From positions 124,001-188,000 of the forward strand of contig NZ_JAFCLP010000010.1 of the NCBI RefSeq assembly GCF_018129405.1: a DNA stretch of 64,000 nt. Direction: 5' to 3'. Positions 9,498 through 18,095 of the stretch are shown here, piece after piece (within the stretch, counting starts at the first letter, position 1; each line of letters opens with the position of its first letter). Source of the DNA: Bradyrhizobium iriomotense (GTDB lineage Bacteria; Pseudomonadota; Alphaproteobacteria; Rhizobiales; Xanthobacteraceae). Below the pieces are notes generated by a model that was not told the DNA's origin, did no database searches, and saw nothing but the letters and a program-made list of their open reading frames with translations. The translations under genes were made by a program, and so were the position numbers.

Positions 9498-10694
9498 TCA
9501 ATTGCCGCGGCGCTCAACGGCAATGGCAGTCGCTTCACCGCCGCCGATGCAGAGCGCCGCGACGCCGCGCTTGAGGTTGTTGGCTTCGAGTGCGTGCAAC
9601 AGCGTCACAATCAGCCGCGCGCCGGTGGCGCCGATGGGATGGCCGAGCGCGCAAGCCCCGCCGTTGATGTTGAGTTTATCCCGGGGAATGCCGAGATCGC
9701 GCTGCGCCGCCATCGCCACCACGGCAAAGGCCTCATTGATCTCGAACAGGTCGACATCGCCGGCGCTCCAGCCGACCTTGTCGAGCAGCTTGCGGATCGC
9801 GGGGATCGGCGCCGTGGTGAACCATTGCGGTTCCTGGCTGTGAGTGGCGTGGCCCTTGATCTCCGCGATTACAGGCAATCCGTTGCGGTCGGCGAGCGAG
9901 CGCTTCGTCAGCACCAGCGCAGCGGCGCCGTCGGCATTGGCGGAGGAGGCAGCGGGCGTGATGGTGCCGTTGGCGCGGAACGCCGGCTTGAGGCCCGGGA
10001 TCTTGGCGGGATCGACCTTCAGCGGATGCTCGTCATTGGCGATGACGCGCGGGCCGGCTTTCTCGGTCAGCGTGATCGGTGCGATCTCGGCCTTGAACGC
10101 GCCGCCTTCGACTGCCTTGCGGGCGCGGCCCAGCGTCTCCATCGCATAGGCGTCCTGGTCCTTGCGGGTGAACTGGTAAGCTTCCGCCGTGGCTTCACCG
10201 AAATCGCCCATGGAGCGGCCAGTCTCATAGGCGTCTTCGAGGCCATCCATCATCATATGGTCGATGATGCGGTCATGGCCGGCACGATAGCCGCCGCGCG
10301 CCTTGGCCAGCAGATAGGGCGCGTTGCTCATGCTCTCCATGCCGCCGGACACCACGATCTCGGCCGAGCCGGCGCGGATGATGTCGTGCGCGAGCATGGT
10401 CGCCTTCATCCCGGAACCGCAGACCTTGTTGACGGTGGTGGCGCCGGTCGCATCAGGCAGCCCCGCTGCGCGCGCGGCCTGGCGCGCCGGCGCCTGGCCC
10501 TGGCCGGCCGGCAGCACGCAGCCCATGAAGACTTCGTCGACTTTCTCGGGCGCAAGTTTCGCGCGTTCCAGTGCCGCCCCGATCACGTGCGATCCGAGCT
10601 TGTGCGCGGCAAGCGGCGACAATTCGCCCATGAAGCGGCCGAGCGGGGTGCGGGCGGCGGAGACGATGACGACGGGATCGGCGGCTTCGGCCAT
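9498..10694 (-). CDS. Acetyl-CoA C-acetyltransferase (biosynthetic-type thiolase)
   Basis: This 398-residue thiolase condenses two acetyl-CoA or cleaves 3-ketoacyl-CoA. All catalytic residues are visible: the nucleophile Cys92 in NKVCGSGMKA, His352 in CALGHPIGATGARL, and Cys382 in CIGGGEA. Length and motifs match the AtoB/PhaA group rather than the FadA type. The ATG at 10694 follows GAGGAG. Codon use is more uniformly GC-rich than in the flanking genes, so this may be an older core gene. It is monocistronic and convergent with the molybdenum enzyme operon; a perfect CATCATATGATG palindrome lies 32 bp upstream of the start. Confidence 0.95.
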   Translation of the reverse strand: MAEAADPVVIVSAARTPLGRFMGELSPLAAHKLGSHVIGAALERAKLAPEKVDEVFMGCVLPAGQGQAPARQAARAAGLPDATGATTVNKVCGSGMKATMLAHDIIRAGSAEIVVSGGMESMSNAPYLLAKARGGYRAGHDRIIDHMMMDGLEDAYETGRSMGDFGEATAEAYQFTRKDQDAYAMETLGRARKAVEGGAFKAEIAPITLTEKAGPRVIANDEHPLKVDPAKIPGLKPAFRANGTITPAASSANADGAAALVLTKRSLADRNGLPVIAEIKGHATHSQEPQWFTTAPIPAIRKLLDKVGWSAGDVDLFEINEAFAVVAMAAQRDLGIPRDKLNINGGACALGHPIGATGARLIVTLLHALEANNLKRGVAALCIGGGEATAIAVERRGN

Positions 10695-10725
10695 GGAGAT
10701 GCTCCTCGCAATGTTGGCTGACGGT

Positions 10726-10737
10726 CATCATATGATG
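10726..10737. promoter_or_regulatory. 12-bp perfect palindrome upstream of thiolase gene
   Basis: CATCATATGATG is a perfect dyad 32 nt upstream of the thiolase start codon, in the zone expected for a promoter or operator. No regulator gene adjoins it. Confidence 0.35.
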
Positions 10738-10828
10738 TGTCAATCCAATTGCAATACACCTGCCTCGGCGCTCTCGACACTTCTCTCAGCGGTGCATGCG
10801 CACCCTTCGGCGGTGGCATTCACCCTTG

Positions 10829-10878
10829 AATAGGGTTGGCATAAGATTGTTGTAGCCGGCTTCCGAAGCTCATTGTCA
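10829..10878. repeat. 50-bp diverged repeat, copy A
   Basis: This segment aligns without gaps to 63638-63687 at 38 of 50 positions. The shared core includes GTTGTAGC, TCCGAAGC and ATTGTCA. It lies 61 bp before the crotonase gene at 10940. Its nature (mobile-element remnant, conserved leader or regulatory element) is unknown. Confidence 0.5.
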
Positions 10879-10939
10879 ACTTGCCCGCCAAGATGGGCTT
10901 TGGCGACGCGGTGTTGTTTGACGCGTCTGGAGGATTCAA

Positions 10940-11731
10940 ATGAGCGATCAAAAGGCCCCGGCTGGCCGGATCCGCACAGAAGTTCACGGTCGAATCCTCA
11001 AGATCATCATCGACAATCCAGCGAAGAAGAACTCGTTCACACCCGCCATGATGGTGGAGATGTCGAATGCCATGACGCTTCTGGACAGCAACGACGAATA
11101 TTGGGCGGGCGTCGTTTGCGGAGAAGGAACGGACTTCACGTCAGGTCTCGACATGCCCAAATTTTTCGGTCCGAACGCCGAGAAAATCGAGATTTCTCCC
11201 AGCAACATCGATGCATTTGCGCTCAAGGGACGATGCCGCAAGCCGATCGTGACGGCTGTACAGGGCATCGTCTATACGATCGGCATCGAAATGATGCTCG
11301 CCGGAGATATCGTCATCGCTGCTTCGGATAGCCGGTTCTGCCAGATGGAGGCAAAGCGTGGAATTGCGCCTCTCGGCGGCGCTCACTTCCGATTCTTGAC
11401 GCGCGCAGGTTGGGGTGACGCCATGTATCACCTTTTCCTTTGCGACGAGTTCGATGCCGCCCGGGCCCACGCGATTGGTCTCGTGCAGGAGGTGGTCAAA
11501 CCCGGAAGCCAGATCGATCGGGCTATGGAGCTGGCGCACACGATCGTCAAAAATGCACCGCTCGGAATACAGGTCACAAAACAAGCCGCGCTGAAGTATA
11601 TCGAAGCCGCCGAGCGAGATGCGATCGACTACATACCAAAAATCAAGGACCGCGTCCTCGGTAGCGAGGATATGATGGAAGGCATCCAATCCTTCATCGA
11701 ACGTCGTCCAGCCGTTTTCCGCGGAAAATAA
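10940..11731 (+). CDS. Enoyl-CoA hydratase/isomerase (crotonase) family protein
   Basis: This stand-alone crotonase has 263 residues. The fold signature appears as KIIIDNPAKKNSF near residue 26, the oxyanion-hole stretch DFTSGLDMPKFF (about 65-76), and GIVYTIGIEMMLAGDIVIAASDSRF (about 109-133), where the second oxyanion-hole glycine sits. MEAKRGIAPLGGAHFR follows. The usual catalytic glutamate pair is not obvious: the GxxxGGG turn is replaced by VYTIGIE, and the second position is not clearly acidic. It could therefore be a crotonase-fold enzyme of another reaction. The ATG at 10940 follows GGAGG. A dehalogenase-like hydrolase begins 57 bp downstream on the same strand, probably in the same transcript. 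Confidence 0.85.
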   Translation: MSDQKAPAGRIRTEVHGRILKIIIDNPAKKNSFTPAMMVEMSNAMTLLDSNDEYWAGVVCGEGTDFTSGLDMPKFFGPNAEKIEISPSNIDAFALKGRCRKPIVTAVQGIVYTIGIEMMLAGDIVIAASDSRFCQMEAKRGIAPLGGAHFRFLTRAGWGDAMYHLFLCDEFDAARAHAIGLVQEVVKPGSQIDRAMELAHTIVKNAPLGIQVTKQAALKYIEAAERDAIDYIPKIKDRVLGSEDMMEGIQSFIERRPAVFRGK

Positions 11732-11788
11732 GCGGCGCGGCCGACGGAAAAGATTGAAATCCCCTTCAGAACGAGTCGCACCGCAACG

Positions 11789-12682
11789 ATGATCGATGCT
11801 CGCGAGACTTTTGGCGGAACCTGGCCCTTCCAGCCCCATTTCTTCGAAGGAGCCGGCTTCCGGATGCATTACGTCGATGAGGGGAGTGGCGATCCTATCG
11901 TCTGTCTGCACGGTGAGCCGACGTGGGGCTATCTCTATCGGCGCTTCATCCCGCCGCTTGCGGCCTCACATAGGGTGATCGTTCCTGACCATATGGGTTT
12001 CGGCAAGAGCGAGACGCCTTCGAATCGGGAATATTCGCTCAGAGCCCACGTCGATAACTTCACCAAATTGGTCGAAGCGCTCGACCTCACGAACATCACG
12101 CTTGTTATCCAGGATTGGGGCGGATTGATCGGTTCGGCGTTCGCGCTACGTTGTCCCGATCGCATCAAGCGGTTGTTTTTGCTCAACACGCTTACTGGCT
12201 ACGGCAACGCTCCTCCGGGGCTGACGCCATGGTTCCAGTTCGTCCTCCATCATCACAGGGCCGGAACGCTCCGTGAAGTGTTGGGGCACCTGGAAGTCAA
12301 CATCCTGAGTGTCATGAAAACCCAGGGCTTGGAGAACCTCTCGGTCGTCAACGCCGATTGGCTTGCGGCCTACGGGGCGCCATTTACGACCAAAGAAGAG
12401 TGTTTTGGAGCGATCGAGTTTCCGCTCGATGCACTGCTCGGCCGAATCCGGCCCTACCTCGCGGAAGGCTTTCCACTCATTGACAATCTGAAGTCCAAGC
12501 CGGCGATGCTGGCCGTTGGCATGAAGGATCGCGCCATTGCGCCAGACACGCAGATCGCTGATTTCAGTGCGATTTGGCCGGGTAGGCCGATCATAAAACT
12601 TCCGAACGCGGGACACTTTAGCCAGGAAGACGCGCCCGACACCGTGATTGCGCTGATCGAGCTTTTCATCGGCAGCACCTGA
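11789..12682 (+). CDS. Haloalkane-dehalogenase-like alpha/beta hydrolase
   Basis: This 297-residue alpha/beta hydrolase has strong haloalkane dehalogenase (subfamily I) features: HGEPTW at 41-46, the nucleophile Asp109 with halide-binding Trp110 in QDWGG, the acid Asp247 in GMKDRAIAP, and the base His276 in NAGHFSQED. Haloalkane dehalogenases hydrolyse carbon-halogen bonds to alcohol and halide in the cytoplasm. The second halide-stabilising residue lies in the cap (about 140-210) and cannot be assigned by eye, so an epoxide hydrolase or other hydrolase activity is possible. It follows the crotonase gene and probably shares its transcript. Its presence with the haloacetate-dehalogenase-like gene at 48.9 kb suggests organohalogen metabolism. 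Confidence 0.85.
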   Translation: MIDARETFGGTWPFQPHFFEGAGFRMHYVDEGSGDPIVCLHGEPTWGYLYRRFIPPLAASHRVIVPDHMGFGKSETPSNREYSLRAHVDNFTKLVEALDLTNITLVIQDWGGLIGSAFALRCPDRIKRLFLLNTLTGYGNAPPGLTPWFQFVLHHHRAGTLREVLGHLEVNILSVMKTQGLENLSVVNADWLAAYGAPFTTKEECFGAIEFPLDALLGRIRPYLAEGFPLIDNLKSKPAMLAVGMKDRAIAPDTQIADFSAIWPGRPIIKLPNAGHFSQEDAPDTVIALIELFIGST

Positions 12683-13017
12683 TGACGTGTGCGCGCGTGT
12701 CGGCCGTCCAATCCTCGTGAGGCGGTCGCTTGCGGCACAATGTCATAAGTGCTGTTACGGAAGTAACCCGTGAAATTTGTGCGCGGAGCTATCGCCGCAG
12801 AAACAGTCGCGCAAATAAATCCTCCGGTGATCGTGTCGCAGATGCCGGATTACAGAGGCGCTTGACGAGTTCTAAAAAAGAACGTTAAGTTCGGGCAGGC
12901 CTCAAGCCAGTCACTCCGGTCCGGTGCCAAGCCGACGATCGGTGGGCGAGCACGAAAAGCAGAAGGTCAACCAACATACTGGCGTGTCGTGAAAGGCGCG
13001 CGTGGGGAGGACGGTCC
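12683..13017. other. Promoter region of the substrate-binding protein gene
   Basis: These 335 bp hold no supported gene. They contain the palindrome-bearing promoter at 12862-12890 and a ribosome site (GGGGAGG) just before the ATG at 13018. The predicted leader is about 120 nt. Confidence 0.5.
12862..12890 (+). promoter_or_regulatory. Sigma70-type promoter with GTTC-N7-GAAC operator in the spacer
   Basis: TTGACG (12862-12867) and TTAAGT (12885-12890) are 17 nt apart. The 15-bp palindrome GTTCTAAAAAAGAAC (12869-12883) fills the spacer. A run of 22 bp (12862-12884, including the -35) is also present at 17972-17994. A bound protein here would block RNA polymerase, so repression is the simplest reading. 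It faces the ABC substrate-binding protein gene at 13018. Confidence 0.75.
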
Positions 13018-14217
13018 ATGATAGCGAATTGGAAAGTCGCGATAGCTCTTGCTGTGCTTTTGAGCGGTTCCGCGTCCGCGGCAGAAGAGCCGGGCATTTC
13101 TGAAACTGAGATCAAGATTGGAGGGGTCTTCCCCTTCAGCGGACCAGCATCATCGATCGGGCTCGTGGGCAAGGGTCTTATTGCTTATATCCAATCGCTG
13201 AACGACCGAGGCGGCGTAAACGGCCGAAAGATCAACTACATCGCCTACGATGACTCATACAGTCCGCCCAAGGCGGTTGAGCACGTGCGCAAGCTGGTCG
13301 AGAGCGATGAAGTGTCCTTCATGTTCGGCCAACTCGGTACGCCCGGCATCTCAGCTACGGCCAAGTACCTCAGGGCGAAAGGGGTGCCCAGCATCGCAAT
13401 CGTCAGTGGTTCATCCAAGTTCACGGACGTCGCAAATTATCCCCTGACGACGACCGGGCTCGTCAGTTACGATACCGAAGGGAAGATCTACGCGAAGTAT
13501 CTGACCAAGACGCTTCCCAACGCGAAATACGCAATTCTCTACCAGAACGACGACCTCGGTAAGGACTACATCAATGCCTTCAAGGCGTATCTCGGGGCCG
13601 ATTTCGATCGGAAAGTCGTGGCCGCCTCTTACGAGGTGACTGAGCCGACGATCGATTCACAGATCACGAATCTCAAGAGTTCGGGCGCCGAGGCTCTCGT
13701 GATCGCCGGGACACCAAAGTTTGCAGCGCAGGCGATCAGGCAGGCCTCGGTGATTGGATGGAAGGCGACCGTCATCATCAACTTCCCATCGGCATCTGTC
13801 GGTGGCACGCTCGCGCCGGCCGGTCTCGACAAATCGATCGGCGTGATCGCCGGCACGATCACCAAAGACGTCGCAGACGAGACGTGGAAGAACGATCCCG
13901 GCATGCAAGCCTATAAGAGCTTCTTCGAGAAGTATCTGTCCGGCGCCGACATCACCAACGGAAGTTACGCGGTTGGATATCAGCAGGGAATTCTGCTCGA
14001 GCAGATCCTGAAGCAATGCGGCAACGACCTCTCTCGCAAGAATATTCTGGCGCAAGCAAAGAACCTCAAGAACGTCATCGTCCCCGTCGCACTGCCGGGA
14101 ATCGAGGTTAACACCAGCGAAAACTCGAACATGATGTGGACGCAAATGCGGCTGCAGCGCTGGACCGGAACGACCTACCAGTTGTTCGGCGACGTGCTTG
14201 ACGCGAAATCCGAGTAG
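13018..14217 (+). CDS. Branched-chain-amino-acid-type ABC transporter substrate-binding protein
   Basis: This 399-residue periplasmic binding protein (Leu/Ile/Val-type, type I fold) has a signal peptide at about 1-22 (AIALAVLLSGSASAAEE). The mature part opens with ISETEIKIGGVFPFSGPAS and includes DDSYSPPKAVEHVRKLVE, both typical of the LivJ/UrtA superfamily. In catabolic gene clusters such proteins often bind aromatic acids rather than amino acids. No permease or ATPase gene adjoins it; the nearest set is livGFHM at 59.3-62.7 kb. It closely resembles the binding protein at 45.4 kb. The operator at 12869 suggests co-induction with the acyl-CoA operon at 18.1 kb. Confidence 0.93.
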   Translation: MIANWKVAIALAVLLSGSASAAEEPGISETEIKIGGVFPFSGPASSIGLVGKGLIAYIQSLNDRGGVNGRKINYIAYDDSYSPPKAVEHVRKLVESDEVSFMFGQLGTPGISATAKYLRAKGVPSIAIVSGSSKFTDVANYPLTTTGLVSYDTEGKIYAKYLTKTLPNAKYAILYQNDDLGKDYINAFKAYLGADFDRKVVAASYEVTEPTIDSQITNLKSSGAEALVIAGTPKFAAQAIRQASVIGWKATVIINFPSASVGGTLAPAGLDKSIGVIAGTITKDVADETWKNDPGMQAYKSFFEKYLSGADITNGSYAVGYQQGILLEQILKQCGNDLSRKNILAQAKNLKNVIVPVALPGIEVNTSENSNMMWTQMRLQRWTGTTYQLFGDVLDAKSE

Positions 14218-14376
14218 TCGACGCACAGAAAAACGGGAAAACGGCGCGTGATCGAATGCGCCATCGACCTCCTGAGGTGAGCCGTCCGCACGAGACCGCA
14301 GATGGTCGGCGATCAGAAGCGGAATCACACGCGAGAGTGCGGGGCGGCGCTGCCGTAAGTCATAGGATCATCTTCA

Positions 14377-16182
14377 ATGTCAACGAACGCACCTGCATTC
14401 GCGCCCAAAGAGGTCTCTCTGCAGCATCGGAGCGACGGTACGCTCATCTTGAGGTCGCCGATCGAGCTGGGGGAGTGCGATTGGCGTATCACGGACTTCC
14501 TGCCGAGATGGGCGAAAGCCGCTCCCGACCGGATTTTCTTGGCTCAACGCAATTCAAGCGGCGGGTGGGACGAGATCACATATAGCCAGGCCTGGTCCTT
14601 GGTTCAGGCGGTTGGCCAAAGCCTGATCGAGATGGATGCGAAGCCTTCAGATAACCTCGCCATCCTCTCCGGGAATTCAATAGAGAACGCGGTGATGTCC
14701 TTCGCCGCGATGTCGATCGGCGTCGTTTTTGCGCCAATCTCGCCGAACTACACGTTGATGCCCGGCGGCCTGGCACGGCTGAAAGATGTCGCAGAGGTGC
14801 TGCGCCCGAAGTTCGTGTTCGTGCAAAGCGGACGCGAATTCTCAGCCGCCCGCTCCATTCCGGAACTGAAAGCGGCAACCTGGATCAGCGTAGACGGCGC
14901 TCCCAAAACGGTGCGCCATTCTGACCTGACTGAGAAGAGGAGCAGCTATCAAGGGTTCGAAGGCGCATCCCGCTCTGTATCCTGCGATTCCGTCGCAAAA
15001 GTCCTCTTTACGTCGGGCTCGACGGGCCTCCCCAAGGGTGTCCTGAATACGCACCGCATGATGGCGAGCTCTCTGCAAATGGGTAGCTTGCTGGTAGCCC
15101 CCTCCGAAGCGCCTGTTCAGGTCGAGTGGATGCCATGGCACCACACCATGGGAAGCAACGTCATTCTGCACGGCATACTCAAGAATGGAGGGACGCTCTA
15201 CATCGACGACGGCCGGCCATTGCCGCAGCTCTTCCACAAGACGCTGCTCAATCTGCAAGAGGTTTCACCGACCGCCATGTTCAACGTGCCGGCCGGTTAC
15301 AATTCCCTTTGCGACGCCATCGAGAAGGATTCCGAACTTGGCGCGCGCATCCTGAAGCGGCTGGATCGCATAAGTTACGCCGGCGCAGCCATCTCGCAGA
15401 ACACGCTCGAGCGTCTTTACCGGTTGACGTCATCGATCACCGGCCGACGGATTCCTGTCATGTCCGGCTACGGTACGACAGAAACCGCTCCAACGATCAG
15501 CACGACCCATTGGGCTACCGACCGACCGGGTGAAATCGGCCTTCCCGCGCCCGGTTTGCAACTCAAGCTGCTTCCCGTTTCCGATACCTATGAGGTGCGG
15601 GTCAAAGGTCCCAACGTCACGCCTGGTTATCTCGGTCGGCCGGATTTGACGGAGCAAGCCTTCGATGAAGAAGGCTTCTACCGCATCGGCGATACGGTCT
15701 CCTTCATGGACCCCGAGAAACCCGAATCTGGACTTCGCTTTACGGGTAGGATTTCCGAAAACTTCAAGCTCGCGAACGGGACCTGGGTGTCGATCGGGAA
15801 CATGCGCGCCGCGATCTTGGCGGCCACCCGCGGCGTGCTATCAGATGTGGTGATTGCAGGCGAAAACCGAGAATACTGCGGTCTGCTTTGCTGGCTGAAC
15901 CCGACGGAGGCGGCGCGGATCTCTTCGCAGCCGTCTTCCGACCTGACCAGCGATCCCGTCGTTGTGCAGTTCCTCAAGGACCGGCTCCAGGAATACAACC
16001 GGACCGTTGGCAGCAGCGAAAATGCTCATTCGTTCGTGCTGCTCAAGGAGCCGCCGTCGATCGCCGCTGGAGAAATCACCGACAAGGCATACGTCAATCA
16101 ACGCGCCGTCTTGAAGTGCCGGTCGGACCAGGTCGAATCTCTCTACTGCTCCGCCCCGAACCCGGGCGTGATCCGGGTTTGA
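14377..16182 (+). CDS. AMP-dependent acyl/aryl-CoA synthetase, feruloyl-CoA-synthetase-like
   Basis: This 601-residue adenylating enzyme activates a carboxylic acid to its acyl-CoA through an acyl-AMP intermediate. The phosphate-binding loop LFTSGSTGLPKGV begins near residue 210; SGYGTTETAPTIS (about 365) is the adenine/AMP motif, and the GDT-containing segment near 445 is the hinge side. The N-terminal 60 residues (DGTLILRSPIELGE) and length match feruloyl-CoA synthetases more than FadD. The C-terminal region is diverged, ending in EITDKAYVNQRAVL, where the usual catalytic lysine would follow GEITDKG; its lysine is K569 or nearby. It lies 159 bp downstream of the binding protein gene on the same strand, consistent with uptake followed by CoA activation. 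Confidence 0.9.
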   Translation: MSTNAPAFAPKEVSLQHRSDGTLILRSPIELGECDWRITDFLPRWAKAAPDRIFLAQRNSSGGWDEITYSQAWSLVQAVGQSLIEMDAKPSDNLAILSGNSIENAVMSFAAMSIGVVFAPISPNYTLMPGGLARLKDVAEVLRPKFVFVQSGREFSAARSIPELKAATWISVDGAPKTVRHSDLTEKRSSYQGFEGASRSVSCDSVAKVLFTSGSTGLPKGVLNTHRMMASSLQMGSLLVAPSEAPVQVEWMPWHHTMGSNVILHGILKNGGTLYIDDGRPLPQLFHKTLLNLQEVSPTAMFNVPAGYNSLCDAIEKDSELGARILKRLDRISYAGAAISQNTLERLYRLTSSITGRRIPVMSGYGTTETAPTISTTHWATDRPGEIGLPAPGLQLKLLPVSDTYEVRVKGPNVTPGYLGRPDLTEQAFDEEGFYRIGDTVSFMDPEKPESGLRFTGRISENFKLANGTWVSIGNMRAAILAATRGVLSDVVIAGENREYCGLLCWLNPTEAARISSQPSSDLTSDPVVVQFLKDRLQEYNRTVGSSENAHSFVLLKEPPSIAAGEITDKAYVNQRAVLKCRSDQVESLYCSAPNPGVIRV

Positions 16183-16300
16183 GCTCTCACTCATCGAGCA
16201 CCCAACCGGTGGCAGGCATGGAGGCTGATCGCGGCGAAGCGGTCGGCTCCTCGATCATTGCGCGGGTAGCGGCTTGGCGGGCTTCTCAGGGCAGGGGCGA

Positions 16301-16819
16301 TCAGGCTGCTTTGCGGCGCGCTTTGGGTTTTGGGGCCGGCGCTTCCGTTTCCTTTTGCGCGAGGGGACGCCTGGCGCCGGGGCCCGGATGCGTATGGACC
16401 TCTTTGGCCAGAACCGGCTCGCCACACTCGGAGCAAACCATGACGGGATCGAAGTTCTTGCCGCAGTTGCGATGCTGATGCAGGAGCGGCCGACCGCGTT
16501 CGTCGACCATGTGAGTGTCGCCCCAATGAACGATCGCCATCATGATCGGATAGAGGTCGAGGCCCTTCTGCGTCAGGATGTACTCGTGGCGCTTTGGCGA
16601 TTCCTGATAGGGGACTCGGCGGAGAATGCCTTGCCGGACAAGCTTCTTCAAACGCTCGGCAAGGAGATGGCGCGTTATACCCAAGGCGGACTGGAATCCC
16701 TCGAAGCGACGAGTGCGCAGAAAGCATTCGCGCAGGATAAGCAGCGTCCATCGGTCGCCGATGACCGCGATCGTCCTTGCCATCGAACATGGCTCTTCCT
16801 CAAGTTCTTTCCATTTCAT
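16301..16819 (-). CDS. HxlR-family regulator with C-terminal cysteine cluster
   Basis: This 172-residue HxlR (DUF24) winged-helix regulator starts at ATG 16819; the in-frame ATG at 16879 would add 20 unlike residues. The core shows CSMARTIAVIGDRWTLLILREC, then RFEGFQSALGITRHLLAERLKKLVRQGIL and the wing RHEYILTQKG. Unlike short HxlR proteins it continues for about 70 residues, with CGKNFDPVMVCSECGEPV resembling a small zinc-binding ribbon, and a basic, Pro/Ala-rich tail (KPKARRKAA). The gene is divergent from the isomerase gene, and the intergenic promoter holds the GTTC-N7-GAAC palindrome. It is therefore my first candidate for the regulator of that operator set. Confidence 0.88.
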   Translation of the reverse strand: MKWKELEEEPCSMARTIAVIGDRWTLLILRECFLRTRRFEGFQSALGITRHLLAERLKKLVRQGILRRVPYQESPKRHEYILTQKGLDLYPIMMAIVHWGDTHMVDERGRPLLHQHRNCGKNFDPVMVCSECGEPVLAKEVHTHPGPGARRPLAQKETEAPAPKPKARRKAA

Positions 16820-16951
16820 CCGCGGTCTCCAATAGCCCCAATCATTCTCCCACGAATCTGCGGAGAAGAGACAAGTCATACCATTCTAGATAGGTACTGA
16901 TCCTCAAACAATACCCCGCGGAAAAATCGACCAAATTGCCGGTCTATCGGT

Positions 16952-16980
16952 TTGACAGTTCAAAAATAGAACTGTAAACT
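16952..16980 (+). promoter_or_regulatory. Promoter with perfect palindromic operator, isomerase gene
   Basis: TTGACA (16952-16957) and TAAACT (16975-16980) have a 17-nt spacer. The spacer begins exactly with GTTCAAAAATAGAAC, and the dyad extends to perfect 7-bp arms ACAGTTC / GAACTGT. The site lies 37 bp before the isomerase start and 133 bp upstream of the divergent HxlR gene, so autoregulation is possible. Confidence 0.78.
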
Positions 16981-17016
16981 TATCACAATCATCGAATTTG
17001 TCCGGAGGACGCCGAT

Positions 17017-17649
17017 ATGACCCCGAAAGTAGAGTTCCAGTTCGATTTCGGTAGTCCGAACGCCTATTTGGCCGAGGTCGCGATCCCGGGTATCGAACAG
17101 CGCACCGGGGCCAAATTCGAGTACGTCCCGGTCCTTCTTGGCGGCATCTACAAGGCAACTGGCAACATGTCGCCCTTCGATTCTCTGCGTGGGATCAAGA
17201 ACAAGCCGGAATACCAGGCGCTTGAGACGCAGCGGTTCATTCGCCGCCATAACGTGACGAAATTCCACACCAATCCCTACTTCCCGGTCAACACCCTCAT
17301 GTTGATGCGCTGTGCGGTCGCGGCGCAGTCCGAGGGAGTGTTCGAGCCCTATTTCAGGGCCGCCTATCATCATATGTGGGAAGAGCCGAAGAAGATGGAT
17401 GATCCGGAGGTTTTCCGCAGCGCGTTCATCTCTTCAGGCATCGATATCGATCGCATTGCGAAGCGTGCGCAGGACGACGACGTGAAGAAGAGGCTCATCG
17501 AACTGACGAACGACGCTGTGAGCCGTGGCGCGTTCGGCTCGCCGACTTTCTTCGTTGGCAAGGAAATGTTCTTCGGAAAGGACCAGTTGCGGGACGTGGA
17601 GGAATCCATCGTCGAACAAACCCGAGGGGCTACTTCCAAGGCTAAGTGA
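17017..17649 (+). CDS. 2-hydroxychromene-2-carboxylate isomerase family (DsbA/GST-kappa fold)
   Basis: This 210-residue thioredoxin-fold enzyme opens with FQFDFGSPNAYLA, where Ser13 is the glutathione-activating serine of the family. GSPTFFVGKEMFFGKDQ (about 174-190) is the second signature. The family uses glutathione to isomerise 2-hydroxychromene-2-carboxylate to trans-o-hydroxybenzylidenepyruvate in naphthalene-type pathways; many homologs act on other aromatic ring-cleavage products. No naphthalene dioxygenase or hydratase-aldolase genes are present, so the natural substrate here is open. GGAGG precedes the ATG at 17017. It is monocistronic behind an operator-containing promoter. Confidence 0.88.
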   Translation: MTPKVEFQFDFGSPNAYLAEVAIPGIEQRTGAKFEYVPVLLGGIYKATGNMSPFDSLRGIKNKPEYQALETQRFIRRHNVTKFHTNPYFPVNTLMLMRCAVAAQSEGVFEPYFRAAYHHMWEEPKKMDDPEVFRSAFISSGIDIDRIAKRAQDDDVKKRLIELTNDAVSRGAFGSPTFFVGKEMFFGKDQLRDVEESIVEQTRGATSKAK

Positions 17650-18095
17650 TTTCTGCATCGAAGTGTGGCGATCATGAAACGAGAGTCGTCGCTGGCCAAA
17701 GCTCGCCGGCGATGGTCGTTTCGGATCCAGCAGGCCAGGCTTTCGACGGCGCTCGCCGGCAATACCTTTAGATCGCAATCGCGGCTCCGATAAAGGACAA
17801 CGCTGACGTCCTTCAATTTTGGGCCGTGAGCGAGCTTACTTTGAATGAGCTGTCCTTGGATCGGGCTAGTGGCATCTTCTGTCGTGCTCGGCAGTCAGGC
17901 ATATCCAGGTTCAGTTTGAGGTCGGAGCGTCGTTCGCCTTGCGAACTCGAAGCACCAACGTCAAATATCAATTGACGAGTTCTAAAAAAGAACGCTATGT
18001 ACTTTCCATGAAGCCGCGAGCGCGTCGACGGACGTCGTTGGTAGGTTCACGGCAAAATCGTTCGCAAGCGACGTATAACCTCAGGGAGCACGCCC
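17650..18095. other. Intergenic region upstream of the acyl-CoA operon
   Basis: No supported gene lies in these 446 bp. The first 300 bp show no family signature on either strand. The operator-bearing promoter at 17972-18001 and the ribosome site (GGGAG) before the GTG start at 18096 lie at the end. Confidence 0.5.
17972..18001 (+). promoter_or_regulatory. Promoter with GTTC-N7-GAAC operator, acyl-CoA operon
   Basis: TTGACG (17972-17977) is followed by the palindrome GTTCTAAAAAAGAAC (17979-17993) and a -10-like CTATGT or TATGTA ending at 18000-18001. The -35 plus operator is identical over 22 bp to the site at 12862-12884. It drives the five-gene operon starting at 18096. Confidence 0.75.

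Noticed and set aside
9594-10721. 375-codon plus-strand frame opposite the thiolase gene
   Set aside because: The minus-strand thiolase has all catalytic residues; the plus-strand frame has no domain.
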